Of a stretch of DNA of 10,970 bases, positions 1-7,655 are shown piece after piece; the first letter of the stretch is position 1; every line of letters begins with the position of its first letter. The DNA is from Roseimaritima sp. (GTDB lineage: Bacteria; Planctomycetota; Planctomycetia; Pirellulales; Pirellulaceae): the NCBI GenBank assembly GCA_007124075.1, contig SLFV01000231.1, forward strand, positions 1-10,970. The letters are read 5' to 3'. The notes under the pieces are model-generated. The model saw nothing but the letters and a program-made list of their open reading frames with translations. It did no database searches and was not told the origin of the DNA. A program made the position numbers and the translations under genes.

Positions 1-1
1 C

Positions 2-1276
2 GACCCCCGCTGGCAGCAACTGCAAGTCTTTGTACGGGGTGGGTATTGGCGCAACTTCAAGGTCAAATACGAGGAAGCGCATGAGATGTACGCGCGGATG
101 ATGGAGGTCAGCCGGCGGGTGTCCGAAAGTGATAACACCGCCCGTCACCATCACGATTGGTCCAGCCTGGTGGATCATCTGTATCGTGGCCAATGCAACT
201 GCCCTTATTGGCATGGCGCGTTTGGTGGTATTTATCTGCCTCATTTGCGAAACGCGATCTACAGCCACTTGATTCAAGCGGATAACTTGCTTCAGAAAAT
301 CACGCGGGAAGACGACGCCCCTTGGGTCGAAGCGGTCGCGGATGACTTCAACTTCGACGGGCAACAAGAAGTCCGTTTGGCCAATGATCAGTTGATCGCT
401 TACGCTGCCCCAGGACTTGGGGGGCGGCTGTACGAACTGGACTTGCGCGGGATTGCACACAATCTTTTAGCGACCATGCAGCGCCGGCCGGAAGCGTATC
501 ACCGCAAGGTCTTGGCGGGGCCCAACACCGATGCAGACCAAGTCGCCAGTATTCATGATCGCGTTGTTTTCAAACAAGCGGGACTGAATGAGCGTCTGCA
601 GTACGATCGCTTTCCGCGAAAATCGTTGATGGATCATTTTTACGACGAGGATGCATCGTTAGCTTGCGTGATGTCAGGGAAGGCGCAGGAACGGGGCGAT
701 TTTATCGACCTTCCGTTCGATGCAAAGCTGCGACGCGGGAGCGATCGCGTTCAACTGCAGATGCAACGGCACGGCAATGCCTGGGGGATTCCGTTGACCA
801 TTACGAAAGCGGTAACCCTTGTCGCGGGTTCAGGTACTCTGGAATTTGCCTATTTGCTGGAAGAGCTACCCGAGAACCAGACATTTCACTTTGGAGTGGA
901 GTTTAATTTCGCGGGACTCCCGGCGGGAGCCGACGACCGGTATTTCATCGACCAGCAGAACCACAACCTTGGACAACTGGGAACTCCCATCGATTTGCAA
1001 GCGGTCAATAGTCTGGGTTTGGTGGACCAGTGGTTGGGAGTCGAAGTTTCTCTAGCGACCGATCGCGACACCGATTTTTGGGCTTTCCCAATTGAAACCG
1101 TTAGCCAAAGTGAAGGCGGTTTTGAATTGGTGCATCAGTCGGTTTGTGTCCAGCCCCACTGGAAGGTCACGGCGGACGTCAACGGGCGTTGGGCGGTGCG
1201 CATCGTGTTGCGGACGCGTTTTCTCCGTGCCGCTGATCCCCAGGAGGTTGAACTAGAGTTGGCGGCCAACCCCTGA
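2..1276 (+). CDS. GH57 4-alpha-glucanotransferase/alpha-amylase, C-terminal part (5' truncated)
   Basis: This is the last 424 codons of a gene that enters from the left edge; the frame is open from base 2 to TGA at 1274-1276. Two stretches identify the family. RGGYWRNFKVKY (partial residues 12-23) matches the end of the middle helical domain of GH57 glucanotransferases. HLYRGQCNCPYWHGAFGG, continuing to LPHLR (about 59-83), is the conserved tract at the junction to the C-terminal beta-sandwich (DUF1926-type). Later parts such as GGRLYELDLRG and RRPEAYHRKV fit that beta-sandwich domain. Family members act on alpha-1,4-glucans (glycogen/starch remodelling), usually in the cytoplasm. The GH57 catalytic glutamate and aspartate lie in the N-terminal barrel, outside the window, so activity and exact specificity (glucanotransferase versus amylase) cannot be judged. 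An internal ATG at 86 is not a real start because homology begins upstream of it. The gene converges on the GDPD gene. Confidence 0.9.
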   Translation, partial: DPRWQQLQVFVRGGYWRNFKVKYEEAHEMYARMMEVSRRVSESDNTARHHHDWSSLVDHLYRGQCNCPYWHGAFGGIYLPHLRNAIYSHLIQADNLLQKITREDDAPWVEAVADDFNFDGQQEVRLANDQLIAYAAPGLGGRLYELDLRGIAHNLLATMQRRPEAYHRKVLAGPNTDADQVASIHDRVVFKQAGLNERLQYDRFPRKSLMDHFYDEDASLACVMSGKAQERGDFIDLPFDAKLRRGSDRVQLQMQRHGNAWGIPLTITKAVTLVAGSGTLEFAYLLEELPENQTFHFGVEFNFAGLPAGADDRYFIDQQNHNLGQLGTPIDLQAVNSLGLVDQWLGVEVSLATDRDTDFWAFPIETVSQSEGGFELVHQSVCVQPHWKVTADVNGRWAVRIVLRTRFLRAADPQEVELELAANP

Positions 1277-1319
1277 AGCACGCGCGATCGCTCGGGAGCG
1301 GTGAGTCTATGTCAGTCGC

Positions 1320-1336
1320 CTTTCGCCCCGCGAAAG
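1320..1336. terminator. Candidate hairpin between convergent genes
   Basis: A perfect 7-bp inverted repeat, CTTTCGC and GCGAAAG, surrounds a CCC loop 43 bp after the GH57 stop. The other side of the gap is the 3' end of the GDPD gene (stop at 1474-1476), so one hairpin could serve both strands. No T-tract follows it on either strand, so it is not a canonical intrinsic terminator. A weaker 5-bp hairpin (AACAG/CTGTT) lies at 1419-1432, nearer the GDPD stop. The rest of 1277-1473 shows no convincing gene. Confidence 0.35.
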
Positions 1337-1473
1337 TAGCGTCAGCCCACGCGAATGTTTCGAAGCATAAAGCGACATTCCTTGCCAGCCTTTCCTTAAA
1401 TGACAGACGCTCCGCAGAAACAGCGATCTGTTGCCGCAGCAGGCCGCTTTATTGGGCGCAACTTCAGCCAACG

Positions 1474-2406
1474 CTATGGCCCGTCACCAGCCGTCGCCGC
1501 GATGGTTTGCAAGGAATCGATCAAGCGACCAGGATGATCGACCAGAACCCAATCGGGGGCGAACCGCATGATCCGCTGCGTCTCCCGCAAATCGCCGGTT
1601 TTGCCATTGATGTGCAGACGCTTGCCCAACCGTCGGACTTGACCCGCTAGTGTTGCATCGTCCGTCAACCAGCGATCCCATAAGCGAACCGCATCGACGC
1701 CAGCGTGTGCAAACGCTGCAATCTCTGTGGGGGTACTGATGAAAGCTAGTTGCGGCGAATCAGGCAGCAAGCCCCGAAACAGTTCGGCTTGGGCGACCTT
1801 GCGAACTCCGATGATGGTTCGTTGTGGGTCGCCATGCTGCCGGACCGTCTTCGCGATGTTCGCGGCATAGCTTCCGCCATCTTCCTTCAAGTCCAACAGG
1901 ACTTCCACTTGTCCCTTTGCCAGTTGCAAAACCTCCGCCAGCGTTGGTATCCGCTGGTCAGCGTACTGGGCGTCAAAGTGACTGCCAGCATCCAATTGCT
2001 TTAGCTGGTCCAAGGTTCGCTCAGAAACGTTTCCCTTGCCGTCGGTTGTTCGCGCAACATCGCGATCATGCATCACAACCAAATGACCATCTGCAGTGGA
2101 GCGCACATCGACTTCAATCGCAGTTGCACCGGTACAAATCGCATGAGAAAAAGCGATCAACGTATTTTCAGGGCGTTCTTCGCTTGCGCCGCGATGCGCG
2201 ATGACGTGCTGGACACCTAGCAAAGGTCGCGGCGGAGCCGCAAACACCTGCGATGCGTAAACGAGAGTCATTGCCCCCCAGAGCCAACCGCAAGGCAACC
2301 AGCAGCGTCGCGTTTGTTGGCCAAGCGTCGACAACGACCCGGGGTATATGGGTTTACTGCCGTTTCCGTTCTGGGCACGCGTCAATGTAACCGTCAGAAA
2401 TTTCAT
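1474..2406 (-). CDS. Exported glycerophosphodiester phosphodiesterase (GDPD family)
   Basis: The 310-residue product carries the GDPD signature: VIAHRGASEERPENT (catalytic His71, Arg72), AIEVDVR (Glu98, Asp100, metal ligands), VVMHD (His113) and LLDLKED (Asp172, Lys174). The family hydrolyses glycerophosphodiesters, from phospholipid breakdown, to glycerol-3-phosphate and an alcohol. Residues 33-56 give two arginines, then a hydrophobic stretch (WLPCGWLWGAMTLVYASQVF) ending in AAPP, so export is likely. The n-region is long and TRRCWLP resembles a degenerate Tat motif. I chose ATG at 2406-2404 because it overlaps the metG TGA as TGATG, which implies translational coupling. A TTG one codon upstream (2409) is possible. 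A much shorter start at the internal Met before TLVYAS would destroy the signal peptide. The GDPD assignment is firm; substrate and localisation are inferred. Confidence 0.9.
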   Translation of the reverse strand: MKFLTVTLTRAQNGNGSKPIYPGSLSTLGQQTRRCWLPCGWLWGAMTLVYASQVFAAPPRPLLGVQHVIAHRGASEERPENTLIAFSHAICTGATAIEVDVRSTADGHLVVMHDRDVARTTDGKGNVSERTLDQLKQLDAGSHFDAQYADQRIPTLAEVLQLAKGQVEVLLDLKEDGGSYAANIAKTVRQHGDPQRTIIGVRKVAQAELFRGLLPDSPQLAFISTPTEIAAFAHAGVDAVRLWDRWLTDDATLAGQVRRLGKRLHINGKTGDLRETQRIMRFAPDWVLVDHPGRLIDSLQTIAATAGDGP

Positions 2407-4448
2407 CAATGGACTCGCTGCCCAGGTTTCGCCCCTTCGTCAACGCCCAGCAGAAAGACCTCAGTCTTGCCAGGACCAGCGGCGGTAACCATACCCTCGC
2501 TCAGTCCAAACCTCATCTGTCGAGGTTTCAGGTTAGCCACCATCACCACCAACCGCCCCACCAATTTCTCGGGTTCGTATGCCGCCTTGATCCCCGCGAA
2601 TACCTGCCGTCGTTCCTCGCCCCCCAAGCTGAGCGTCAGTTTCAGCAACTTATTTGCTTCCGGGACATGTTCCGCCGCTACCACGCGCGCAACCCGTAAA
2701 TCGACTTTAGCGAAGTCGTCGATCGTAATTTCCTCTGCCAATGGTTCGGCCCGCAGCGGTTCGTCGCTGTCTTCCCATGCTGCTGTCGTCGACGGGGGTG
2801 ACGCGGCGTTTTCTGCTTTTGTTTCTTCGATCATTTTTTGTAAATCCTCAAGTTTGACACGCTTCAACATGTGCTGGAAGGGGGCCACCGCTGTACCCAA
2901 AACGGGGATGCGGCTTTGATCCCACGCGCGGATCGGGCTGCCCAACAGGTCCCCGCACTGTTGGGCCAAACGGGGCAAGACGGGTGCCAGATAGATCGCT
3001 AATTGACGAAATAGGTTCAGGGCCACGGTGCAGACGTCTTGTAACTGCTGACTGGCTGCCGGATCTTTGTTCAACAGCCACGGTTTGGCATGTTCCACAT
3101 ACGGGTTGGCCCGGTCCGCCAGTTCCATGATTTTCCGCATGGCGCGCGCGTAATCGCAGGCCTCATACGCAGCCGCGATTTCCTCTCCCGCATCAGCGGC
3201 CTGTTGGAACAAGCCGCCATCGTCGGGATACTCCGTTGCCAGACCCGTCCTCGCCGCAAATTTCGCAGTTCGGCTGGCTAGATTGACGACCTTGCCAACC
3301 AGGTCGCTGTTCACCTTGTCCGCAAACTCCTCCAGCCCCAGATCAATGTCCTCGACGCGCGACGTTAATTTGGTAGCGTAGAAGTATCGCAAGTATGCCG
3401 GGTCGTGATGGCGGAGAAACGTCTCGGCGGTAACGAGCGTACCGACCGATTTCGCCATCTTCTCGCCATCGACCGTCAGGAAACCGTGAATGTGGACTTG
3501 GGTCGGCAATCGAAAACCGGCAGTTTTCAGCATTCCCGGCCAGAAGAGCGTGTGGAAATAGGTGATGTCTTTGCCAATAAAATGATGGATTTCTGTCGCA
3601 TCGGATTTCCACCAGTCGGCCAAATCCTGGCCATTGCGGTTGCACCACTGTTGTGTGCTGGCGACATATCCGATGGGGGCATCAAACCAGACGTACCAGT
3701 AGTTTCCCGGAGCGTCGGGAATTTCAAAGCCAAAGTAGGGTTGCGGCCGCGAAACATCCCAATCACGCAAGGGATCCTTCAGAAAATGCCCCAACAGGTA
3801 GTTGGCAGTTTCGGGTTGTAGGGCGTCGCTTTCTTCCACCCATTGCCGCAGGAAGTCATGCAACTTTTCCAGACGGACAAATAAATGCTCCGCACTGCGT
3901 AGCTCAGGTGTCGCACCGCTGAGCGTGCTTTTGGGGTCGACCAAATCCGTTGGGCTGTAGGTAGCTCCACATTTGCTGCAATTGTCGCCTGGCTGATTCG
4001 CGGCTCCACACTTGGGGCAGGTCCCACGCACAAACCGATCCGCCAGAAACGTCTCGGCCATGGGATCATATAGCTGATCCACCGAACGCTGAGCGATCAG
4101 GTCCGCAGACCGCAGTGCTTGCCAAAACACCTGACAAAGCTCGCGATTCTCGTCACTGTTCGTGCTGCCGTAGTGATCAAATTCAATTTCGAAGCCTGCA
4201 AAATCACGTTCGTGCGCAGCCTGCATTGCAGCGATCAGGTCGGATTCGCAGCGTCCTTCCTGCCGCGCACGGATCATAATTGCCGTGCCGTGCGTATCGT
4301 CTGCGCAAACATAAATGCACTGGTGGCCTCGCAATTTTTGAAACCGAACCCAAATGTCAGTCTGGATATATTCCACTAAGTGCCCGATGTGGATCGGGCC
4401 ATTGGCGTAAGGCAAGGCGCTGGTAACCAAAATACGGCGTGTATTCAT
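2406..4448 (-). CDS. metG: Methionyl-tRNA synthetase with C-terminal tRNA-binding domain
   Basis: The 680-residue product is a class I aminoacyl-tRNA synthetase that charges tRNA-Met in the cytoplasm. The Rossmann catalytic domain opens with [13 protein letters not shown] (HIGH at residues 20-23). A zinc knuckle of the E. coli MetRS type has Cys144, Cys147, Cys157 and Cys160. [11 protein letters not shown] (251-261) and [11 protein letters not shown] (289-299) are typical MetRS active-site blocks. The second signature is KMAKS (330-334) rather than KMSKS. A helical anticodon-binding domain follows (about 365-530), then a charged, Ala-rich linker (about 535-572) and an OB-fold tRNA-binding domain (about 575-680) with KVDLRVARV and [10 protein letters not shown], as in dimeric bacterial MetRS. 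Full length. The start is ATG at 4448-4446, with GGAAG (minus strand, 4460-4464) about 11 nt upstream. The stop overlaps the ATG of the downstream GDPD gene. Confidence 0.97.
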   Translation of the reverse strand: MNTRRILVTSALPYANGPIHIGHLVEYIQTDIWVRFQKLRGHQCIYVCADDTHGTAIMIRARQEGRCESDLIAAMQAAHERDFAGFEIEFDHYGSTNSDENRELCQVFWQALRSADLIAQRSVDQLYDPMAETFLADRFVRGTCPKCGAANQPGDNCSKCGATYSPTDLVDPKSTLSGATPELRSAEHLFVRLEKLHDFLRQWVEESDALQPETANYLLGHFLKDPLRDWDVSRPQPYFGFEIPDAPGNYWYVWFDAPIGYVASTQQWCNRNGQDLADWWKSDATEIHHFIGKDITYFHTLFWPGMLKTAGFRLPTQVHIHGFLTVDGEKMAKSVGTLVTAETFLRHHDPAYLRYFYATKLTSRVEDIDLGLEEFADKVNSDLVGKVVNLASRTAKFAARTGLATEYPDDGGLFQQAADAGEEIAAAYEACDYARAMRKIMELADRANPYVEHAKPWLLNKDPAASQQLQDVCTVALNLFRQLAIYLAPVLPRLAQQCGDLLGSPIRAWDQSRIPVLGTAVAPFQHMLKRVKLEDLQKMIEETKAENAASPPSTTAAWEDSDEPLRAEPLAEEITIDDFAKVDLRVARVVAAEHVPEANKLLKLTLSLGGEERRQVFAGIKAAYEPEKLVGRLVVMVANLKPRQMRFGLSEGMVTAAGPGKTEVFLLGVDEGAKPGQRVH

Positions 4449-4718
4449 GTAATAGCCAACTTCCGTGAATAATCAAACGAACAACTGATGTTTTGAATCC
4501 AGAGGTGATCCGACAACGTGACAGCATCTCCGAATCACGAAGACCTGACGGCTGGACCAGCATGCCGCACGAACCATCATTGTAATACGTGGCGAAAAAA
4601 CCGAAACGTCAGCAAAACATGAGAAAATCCAGAGAAAAAAAGGAAAAAAATTAATGGTCTTAAGTCACCTATTTGAGAGAACTTAGCGTTTATTGCAGGA
4701 TTGCTGCGGAGGGAAAGC

Positions 4719-4873
4719 TTGGTTGTCAAGAGCAACTTGCCCTTGGCAGCGATCGGCAAACTACGCAAGTATCCCGACGCGAAAGGGCACGGATGTTGTT
4801 TCGCATTGGCCGTATCGCTGCTAACCCAGGTCCTGGTACGGCAAGGACCACTGTTCCAAGGAGGGATCGGGAC
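4719..4873 (+). other. Signal-peptide-like segment in a different frame from the gene it precedes
   Basis: From a TTG at 4719, five bases after GGAGGG (4708-4713), the third + frame reads a plausible export signal. It has a basic n-region (LRKYPDAKGHG) and a hydrophobic core (CCFALAVSLLTQVLV), then RQGPLFQGGIG. That frame stays open to 5096 but becomes cysteine-rich nonsense after about 4870, where the thioredoxin frame takes over. Adding one base near 4866-4873 would join the two as GGIGDVLQASL. It may therefore be the displaced true N-terminus of the downstream gene (a mutation or sequence error), a short leader ORF, or chance. Codon use in 4782-4860 looks more coding-like in this frame than in the thioredoxin frame, which contains three AGG codons here. 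Confidence 0.35.
4858..4864 (+). promoter_or_regulatory. Shine-Dalgarno sequence selecting GTG 4874
   Basis: AAGGAGG lies nine bases before GTG at 4874, an almost ideal site. It favours this start over the in-frame TTG at 4673 and ATG at 4793 (the latter has AAAGGG five bases upstream). Confidence 0.6.
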
Positions 4874-6148
4874 GTGTTACAAGCTTCTTTGCTGCTGTTG
4901 TTGTCGGCGGTTACTGCTCATCCGGGCGATGCTGTATTGGTGGAGTTTACATCACCCCAGTGCGGTCCCTGTCAATCGATGCGTCCCGTTGTCGCACAAT
5001 TGGAGCAGACCGGGGTTCCGGTTCGCCGCGTGGATGTGTTTCGCGAAAGCGAATTGGCGATGCGATATCAGATCCGCAGCACACCAACGTACGTGATCGT
5101 TGCGGGCGGCAAGGAAAAGTCTCGTCTTGTTGGCGCACAGCCGTTGGCAAAGCTACAGCAAGCACTTTCCGCTGCCACGGTCCCGGAGCTTTCTCCCACA
5201 CACTCACAGCAGGGGGCGGGTGCGGCGCAGCCTGTAGCTCCTGAGACCCAGTTAGCTAGCGTGGCGGGGGGTTCCGAAGCAATGCCATCGGCCAGCGTAG
5301 CTGGCGCGATTGCGCGTGCCGAAGCGGCCACGGTACGGTTGCGAGTCTATGACGATCATGGTTACGGGGTCGCCACAGGCACCATTATTGACACGCACGG
5401 AGAAGAGGCGTTGGTGTTGACATGCGGACATGTCTTTCGGGACACCGAGGGCCAGGGCCGAATCGAAGCGGACCTGTTTTACGGTGGCCAGGTCAAAACG
5501 GTTTCCGGAAAGGTATTGGATTTTGACGCTGGCGACCGGGATATCGGTTTAGTAGTGATCGCACCTGGTTTTCCGGTGCAACCGGTTGCGGTTTTGCCCA
5601 AGGACGAAAGTGTCCGCAACGGGCAGTCGGTCTATAGCTTCGGTTGTGACCGGGGCGACGATCCAAGTCGCCGTGATACACGAGTCACGGGGGTCAACAA
5701 ATACAACCAAAACATTGGTGCCTCGAACATTGAAATTGCCGGAGCTCCGATCGACGGTCGCAGCGGGGGGGGATTGTTTGACCAGCACGGTCGCCTGATT
5801 GCCGTCTGCAACGCTGCGGATCACAAGGGAGATGTGGGAATTTACACGGGGCCCGGATCCATCTACTGGCAATTGGATCGAGTCAATCTAAGTAAACTGT
5901 ACCAATCGCAAGCCGCTCCGGTGGATCAGGTCGCCGCTGCTTCGGTCTCAGGCGGTCTGGGACCGAAGGTTGCCCCTGCCGCGCAACCCGCGACGATAGC
6001 CGAGAATCCGCAAAACCAGCAACAGGGGCAGGGCATGGCCTCCGGTGGTGATCGGCAGGTGATCGTAATTGTCCGAGAGGCGGGGGAACACCGCATGCTG
6101 ACCTTCGACCAGCCACCGGCGGAGCTGGAGCAACTGATCCGTCGGTAG
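4874..6148 (+). CDS. Thioredoxin-like domain fused to trypsin-like serine protease
   Basis: With the GTG start the product is 424 residues. Residues 2-15 are hydrophobic (LQASLLLLLSAVTA), then a compact thioredoxin fold follows: strand AVLVEF, CGPC redox motif at 30-33, and STPTYV (69-74) containing the cis-proline. A Pro/Ala/Gln-rich linker runs from about 103 to 145. A trypsin-like domain (about 146-340) keeps all three catalytic positions: TCGHVF (His185), DRDIGLVV (Asp223) and DGRSGGG (Ser297), so it should be an active endopeptidase. The tail is Gln/Ala-rich and ends near residue 424 with a short Leu/Glu-rich segment. The likely site is periplasm or cell surface, with the thioredoxin part acting on thiols of a substrate or partner; both are inferred. 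The weak n-region and a signal-like segment in another frame just upstream make the 5' end doubtful. No specific named protein was recognised. Confidence 0.85.
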   Translation: MLQASLLLLLSAVTAHPGDAVLVEFTSPQCGPCQSMRPVVAQLEQTGVPVRRVDVFRESELAMRYQIRSTPTYVIVAGGKEKSRLVGAQPLAKLQQALSAATVPELSPTHSQQGAGAAQPVAPETQLASVAGGSEAMPSASVAGAIARAEAATVRLRVYDDHGYGVATGTIIDTHGEEALVLTCGHVFRDTEGQGRIEADLFYGGQVKTVSGKVLDFDAGDRDIGLVVIAPGFPVQPVAVLPKDESVRNGQSVYSFGCDRGDDPSRRDTRVTGVNKYNQNIGASNIEIAGAPIDGRSGGGLFDQHGRLIAVCNAADHKGDVGIYTGPGSIYWQLDRVNLSKLYQSQAAPVDQVAAASVSGGLGPKVAPAAQPATIAENPQNQQQGQGMASGGDRQVIVIVREAGEHRMLTFDQPPAELEQLIRR

Positions 6149-6160
6149 GTGGCGGATCAT

Positions 6161-6192
6161 GCGGGCGTCCCGCAAGCGGAGGCTTCGCCCGC
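6161..6192 (+). terminator. Candidate GC-rich hairpin after the protease gene
   Basis: GCGGGCG (6161-6167) pairs perfectly with CGCCCGC (6186-6192), and CCGC-AA-GCGG forms an inner stem in the loop. It starts 12 bp after the stop at 6148, where a terminator would be expected. No T-run follows, so it is either a non-canonical terminator or an RNA 3'-end stabiliser. Confidence 0.4.
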
Positions 6193-6524
6193 AGCAGCAC
6201 ACGATAACTTCTCTCACCGTGATTCATTCATCGCGCCTTGACGGGACTTAGCGATGGATCTCCTTATAAAACGTTGTTGCCTGTTGCTTGCCACTTTGCG
6301 TCGCATGGCAAAGGGTCAGGACCCGACCGTGAGCGCGCGTAGGATGACGTTGGTCGCAAGCCTTGTGGGCGCGTGGGACCAGCCAAGCTTCAATCCTTTG
6401 GCCAAGGGGGGGTGCTAGCAATTTGCATTTCGTTGGTTCCTGTTTTTGGGGCTGATTGGACTGCGGACCGATGGATGATTTTGCCGATCAATCCGATAGG
6501 TCCTAATAGTCCGATTTTGCCTGC

Positions 6525-6530
6525 GAGGGA
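6525..6530 (+). promoter_or_regulatory. Shine-Dalgarno sequence selecting GTG 6539
   Basis: GAGGGA lies eight bases before GTG at 6539 and supports this start for the WD40 protein, which then carries a complete signal peptide. Confidence 0.6.
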
Positions 6531-6538
6531 ACAAGAAC

Positions 6539-7570
6539 GTGTCGCGACAGCATTGGAAGCCATTGCTATTTTGCTTAATTGCTTTTGTGATCGCCCGGCA
6601 AGCGGATTGCCAGTTGACTGGCAGCGAAGGCAGCCAGGAATTGCGATTGGCCACCACTGGGGATCGCACCTCTTCTCCCGTGGTCACTGCAATCGCCTTA
6701 CATCCGTCGGGATCGTACTTAGCGGCCGCTGGCGATGATCATGTAATTCGAATCGTCTCCCAGGATGATTTCGAGGAGGTTGTCGCGCTGGACCGTCACC
6801 AGGATTGGGTACGGACTTTGGATTTTAGTCCGCAGGGAGATCTGATGGTTTCGGCGGGGAACGACGGGAAGGTTGTTTTCTGGAACACCTCCCCAGAGTG
6901 GAAGATAAAGCAAACATTGACCGGTGCACCCGCGCTAGCCTGCGCACGATTTTCGCCTGTGGGTAATCTAGTTGCAGCCGTGGGATTTGATCCGCAATTG
7001 TTCCTTATCCAACCCGGGGGAAATGTGCGTCCACCGATGAAGTGCGGATGCAATGACATGCGTGCGGTAGCGTTCAGCGACGACATGCGATTGCTGGTTT
7101 CGGCGGGTAGGTCGGGGCGCGTTCATTTGTTTGATCCAGGATCGGGAGAGTCGGCGGGAGAATTTGAGTTGCACTCCGCCCGAATCCATGACCTCGCTTT
7201 CTTGCCAGGCTCCGACACGTTGGTCAGCGTGGGTGAGGATCGGCGGGTGGTGGTGTTTGATACGCTCAATGGCGAAGTGTTGCATAAGATTCCGATCCCG
7301 GGCTGCAAACTGTTCACGGTCGCCGCGCTGGATTCCAGCCGAATTGCTGTCGGCGGTGCCAGTAATCAGATTCGCGTGATCGATACCAGTCGCGGCAGAA
7401 TCGAAAAAACATTGTCGGGGCACAGCGGTTCAATCGCTGTTTTGAAGGCGAACTCGCGTTACCTGTTTTCCGGCAGTTATGACGCAACCATCCGGCGATG
7501 GTCGATCGCCGATTTACTGGAACAGCCCCGTACCGTACAGCGTGCGGACGATCCAGCACCGGTTCGGTAA
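6539..7570 (+). CDS. Exported WD40-repeat beta-propeller protein
   Basis: The 343-residue product starts with a signal-peptide-like region: basic SRQHWK, hydrophobic PLLFCLIAFVIA, then ARQADCQ. Seven WD40-type repeats follow at about 46-74, 88-116, 130-158, 173-200, 213-241, 255-282 and 296-322, enough for one closed seven-bladed propeller. Clear blade signatures include HQDWVRTLDFSPQGDLMVSA with VVFWN, ARIHDLAFLPGSDTLVS with VVVFD, and GHSGSIAVLK with SYDATIRRWS. A charged tail of about 20 residues ends the protein. WD40 propellers are non-catalytic scaffolds for protein-protein contacts; the export signal points to the periplasm or cell exterior, which is inferred. The gene lies 390 bp after the protease gene and 85 bp before the repeat protein gene on the same strand, so co-transcription with the latter is possible. 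No individual function was recognised. Confidence 0.88.
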   Translation: MSRQHWKPLLFCLIAFVIARQADCQLTGSEGSQELRLATTGDRTSSPVVTAIALHPSGSYLAAAGDDHVIRIVSQDDFEEVVALDRHQDWVRTLDFSPQGDLMVSAGNDGKVVFWNTSPEWKIKQTLTGAPALACARFSPVGNLVAAVGFDPQLFLIQPGGNVRPPMKCGCNDMRAVAFSDDMRLLVSAGRSGRVHLFDPGSGESAGEFELHSARIHDLAFLPGSDTLVSVGEDRRVVVFDTLNGEVLHKIPIPGCKLFTVAALDSSRIAVGGASNQIRVIDTSRGRIEKTLSGHSGSIAVLKANSRYLFSGSYDATIRRWSIADLLEQPRTVQRADDPAPVR

Positions 7571-7640
7571 ATACACGGTGATTGCTAGCGGCCGTTCAGG
7601 GCAGTCGTGGAGCGAAAATGTCAGTCAGTAGAACGCGCAC

Positions 7641-7647
7641 AGGGAGG
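7641..7647 (+). promoter_or_regulatory. Shine-Dalgarno sequence selecting GTG 7656
   Basis: AGGGAGG lies eight bases before GTG at 7656. It fixes the start of the surface protein upstream of the in-frame ATG at 7719, so the cationic leader is part of the protein. A second GTG at 7658 is in a frame that stops at about 7754. Confidence 0.7.
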
Positions 7648-7655
7648 TGCGGATC

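Larger units (their letters stand above)
4449..4873. promoter_or_regulatory. Divergent spacer with roughly phased A-tracts
   Basis: This 425-bp spacer separates metG (minus) from the thioredoxin/protease gene (plus) and should carry both promoters. It holds six A-tracts at 4595-4600, 4604-4606, 4614-4617, 4624-4627, 4635-4641 and 4644-4650. Their centres are about 7.5, 10.5, 10, 12.5 and 9 bp apart, close to the helical repeat, which suggests intrinsic curvature. I could not find a convincing -35/-10 pair for the + strand. A 6-bp inverted repeat, GGTCCT (4829-4834) and AGGACC (4844-4849), sits just upstream of the Shine-Dalgarno sequence of the next gene. The segment 4719-4873 may be coding in another frame (separate entry). 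That it is a promoter region is inferred from gene layout. Confidence 0.45.
6149..6538. other. 390-bp spacer without a convincing gene
   Basis: Besides the GC-rich hairpin at 6161-6192, the spacer holds a 54-codon ORF (6254-6418, MDLLIKRCCLLL at its start) with no good ribosome binding site. After its TAG the same frame continues with a short hydrophobic stretch (FRWFLFLGLIGL) to TGA. Another frame from about 6412 reads a signal-like segment (LAICISLVPVFGADW) but then runs about 200 bases into the WD40 gene. TTGACG (6238-6243) and TATAAA (6265-6270) are 21 bp apart, too far for a standard promoter. I regard none of these as a supported gene; decayed coding DNA is possible. Confidence 0.4.

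Noticed and set aside
1309..1650. 113-residue + strand ORF
   Set aside because: It overlaps the end of the GDPD gene antisense, has no recognisable domain and no convincing ribosome binding site.
4460..4497. Possible metG promoter on the minus strand (TTCAAA, 17 bp, GATTAT)
   Set aside because: Spacing is ideal, but both boxes match only 4 of 6, and the implied transcription start would fall on the likely ribosome binding site.
4673..4873. Longer thioredoxin/protease reading frame from TTG 4673 or ATG 4793
   Set aside because: The added residues look non-coding (several AGG codons, low-complexity Arg/Pro) and the best ribosome binding site belongs to GTG 4874. ATG 4793 has a modest AAAGGG site and cannot be fully excluded.
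6238..6270. TTGACG and TATAAA as a promoter for the WD40 gene
   Set aside because: The spacer is 21 bp, well above the usual 16-18, and the implied leader would be about 260 nt.
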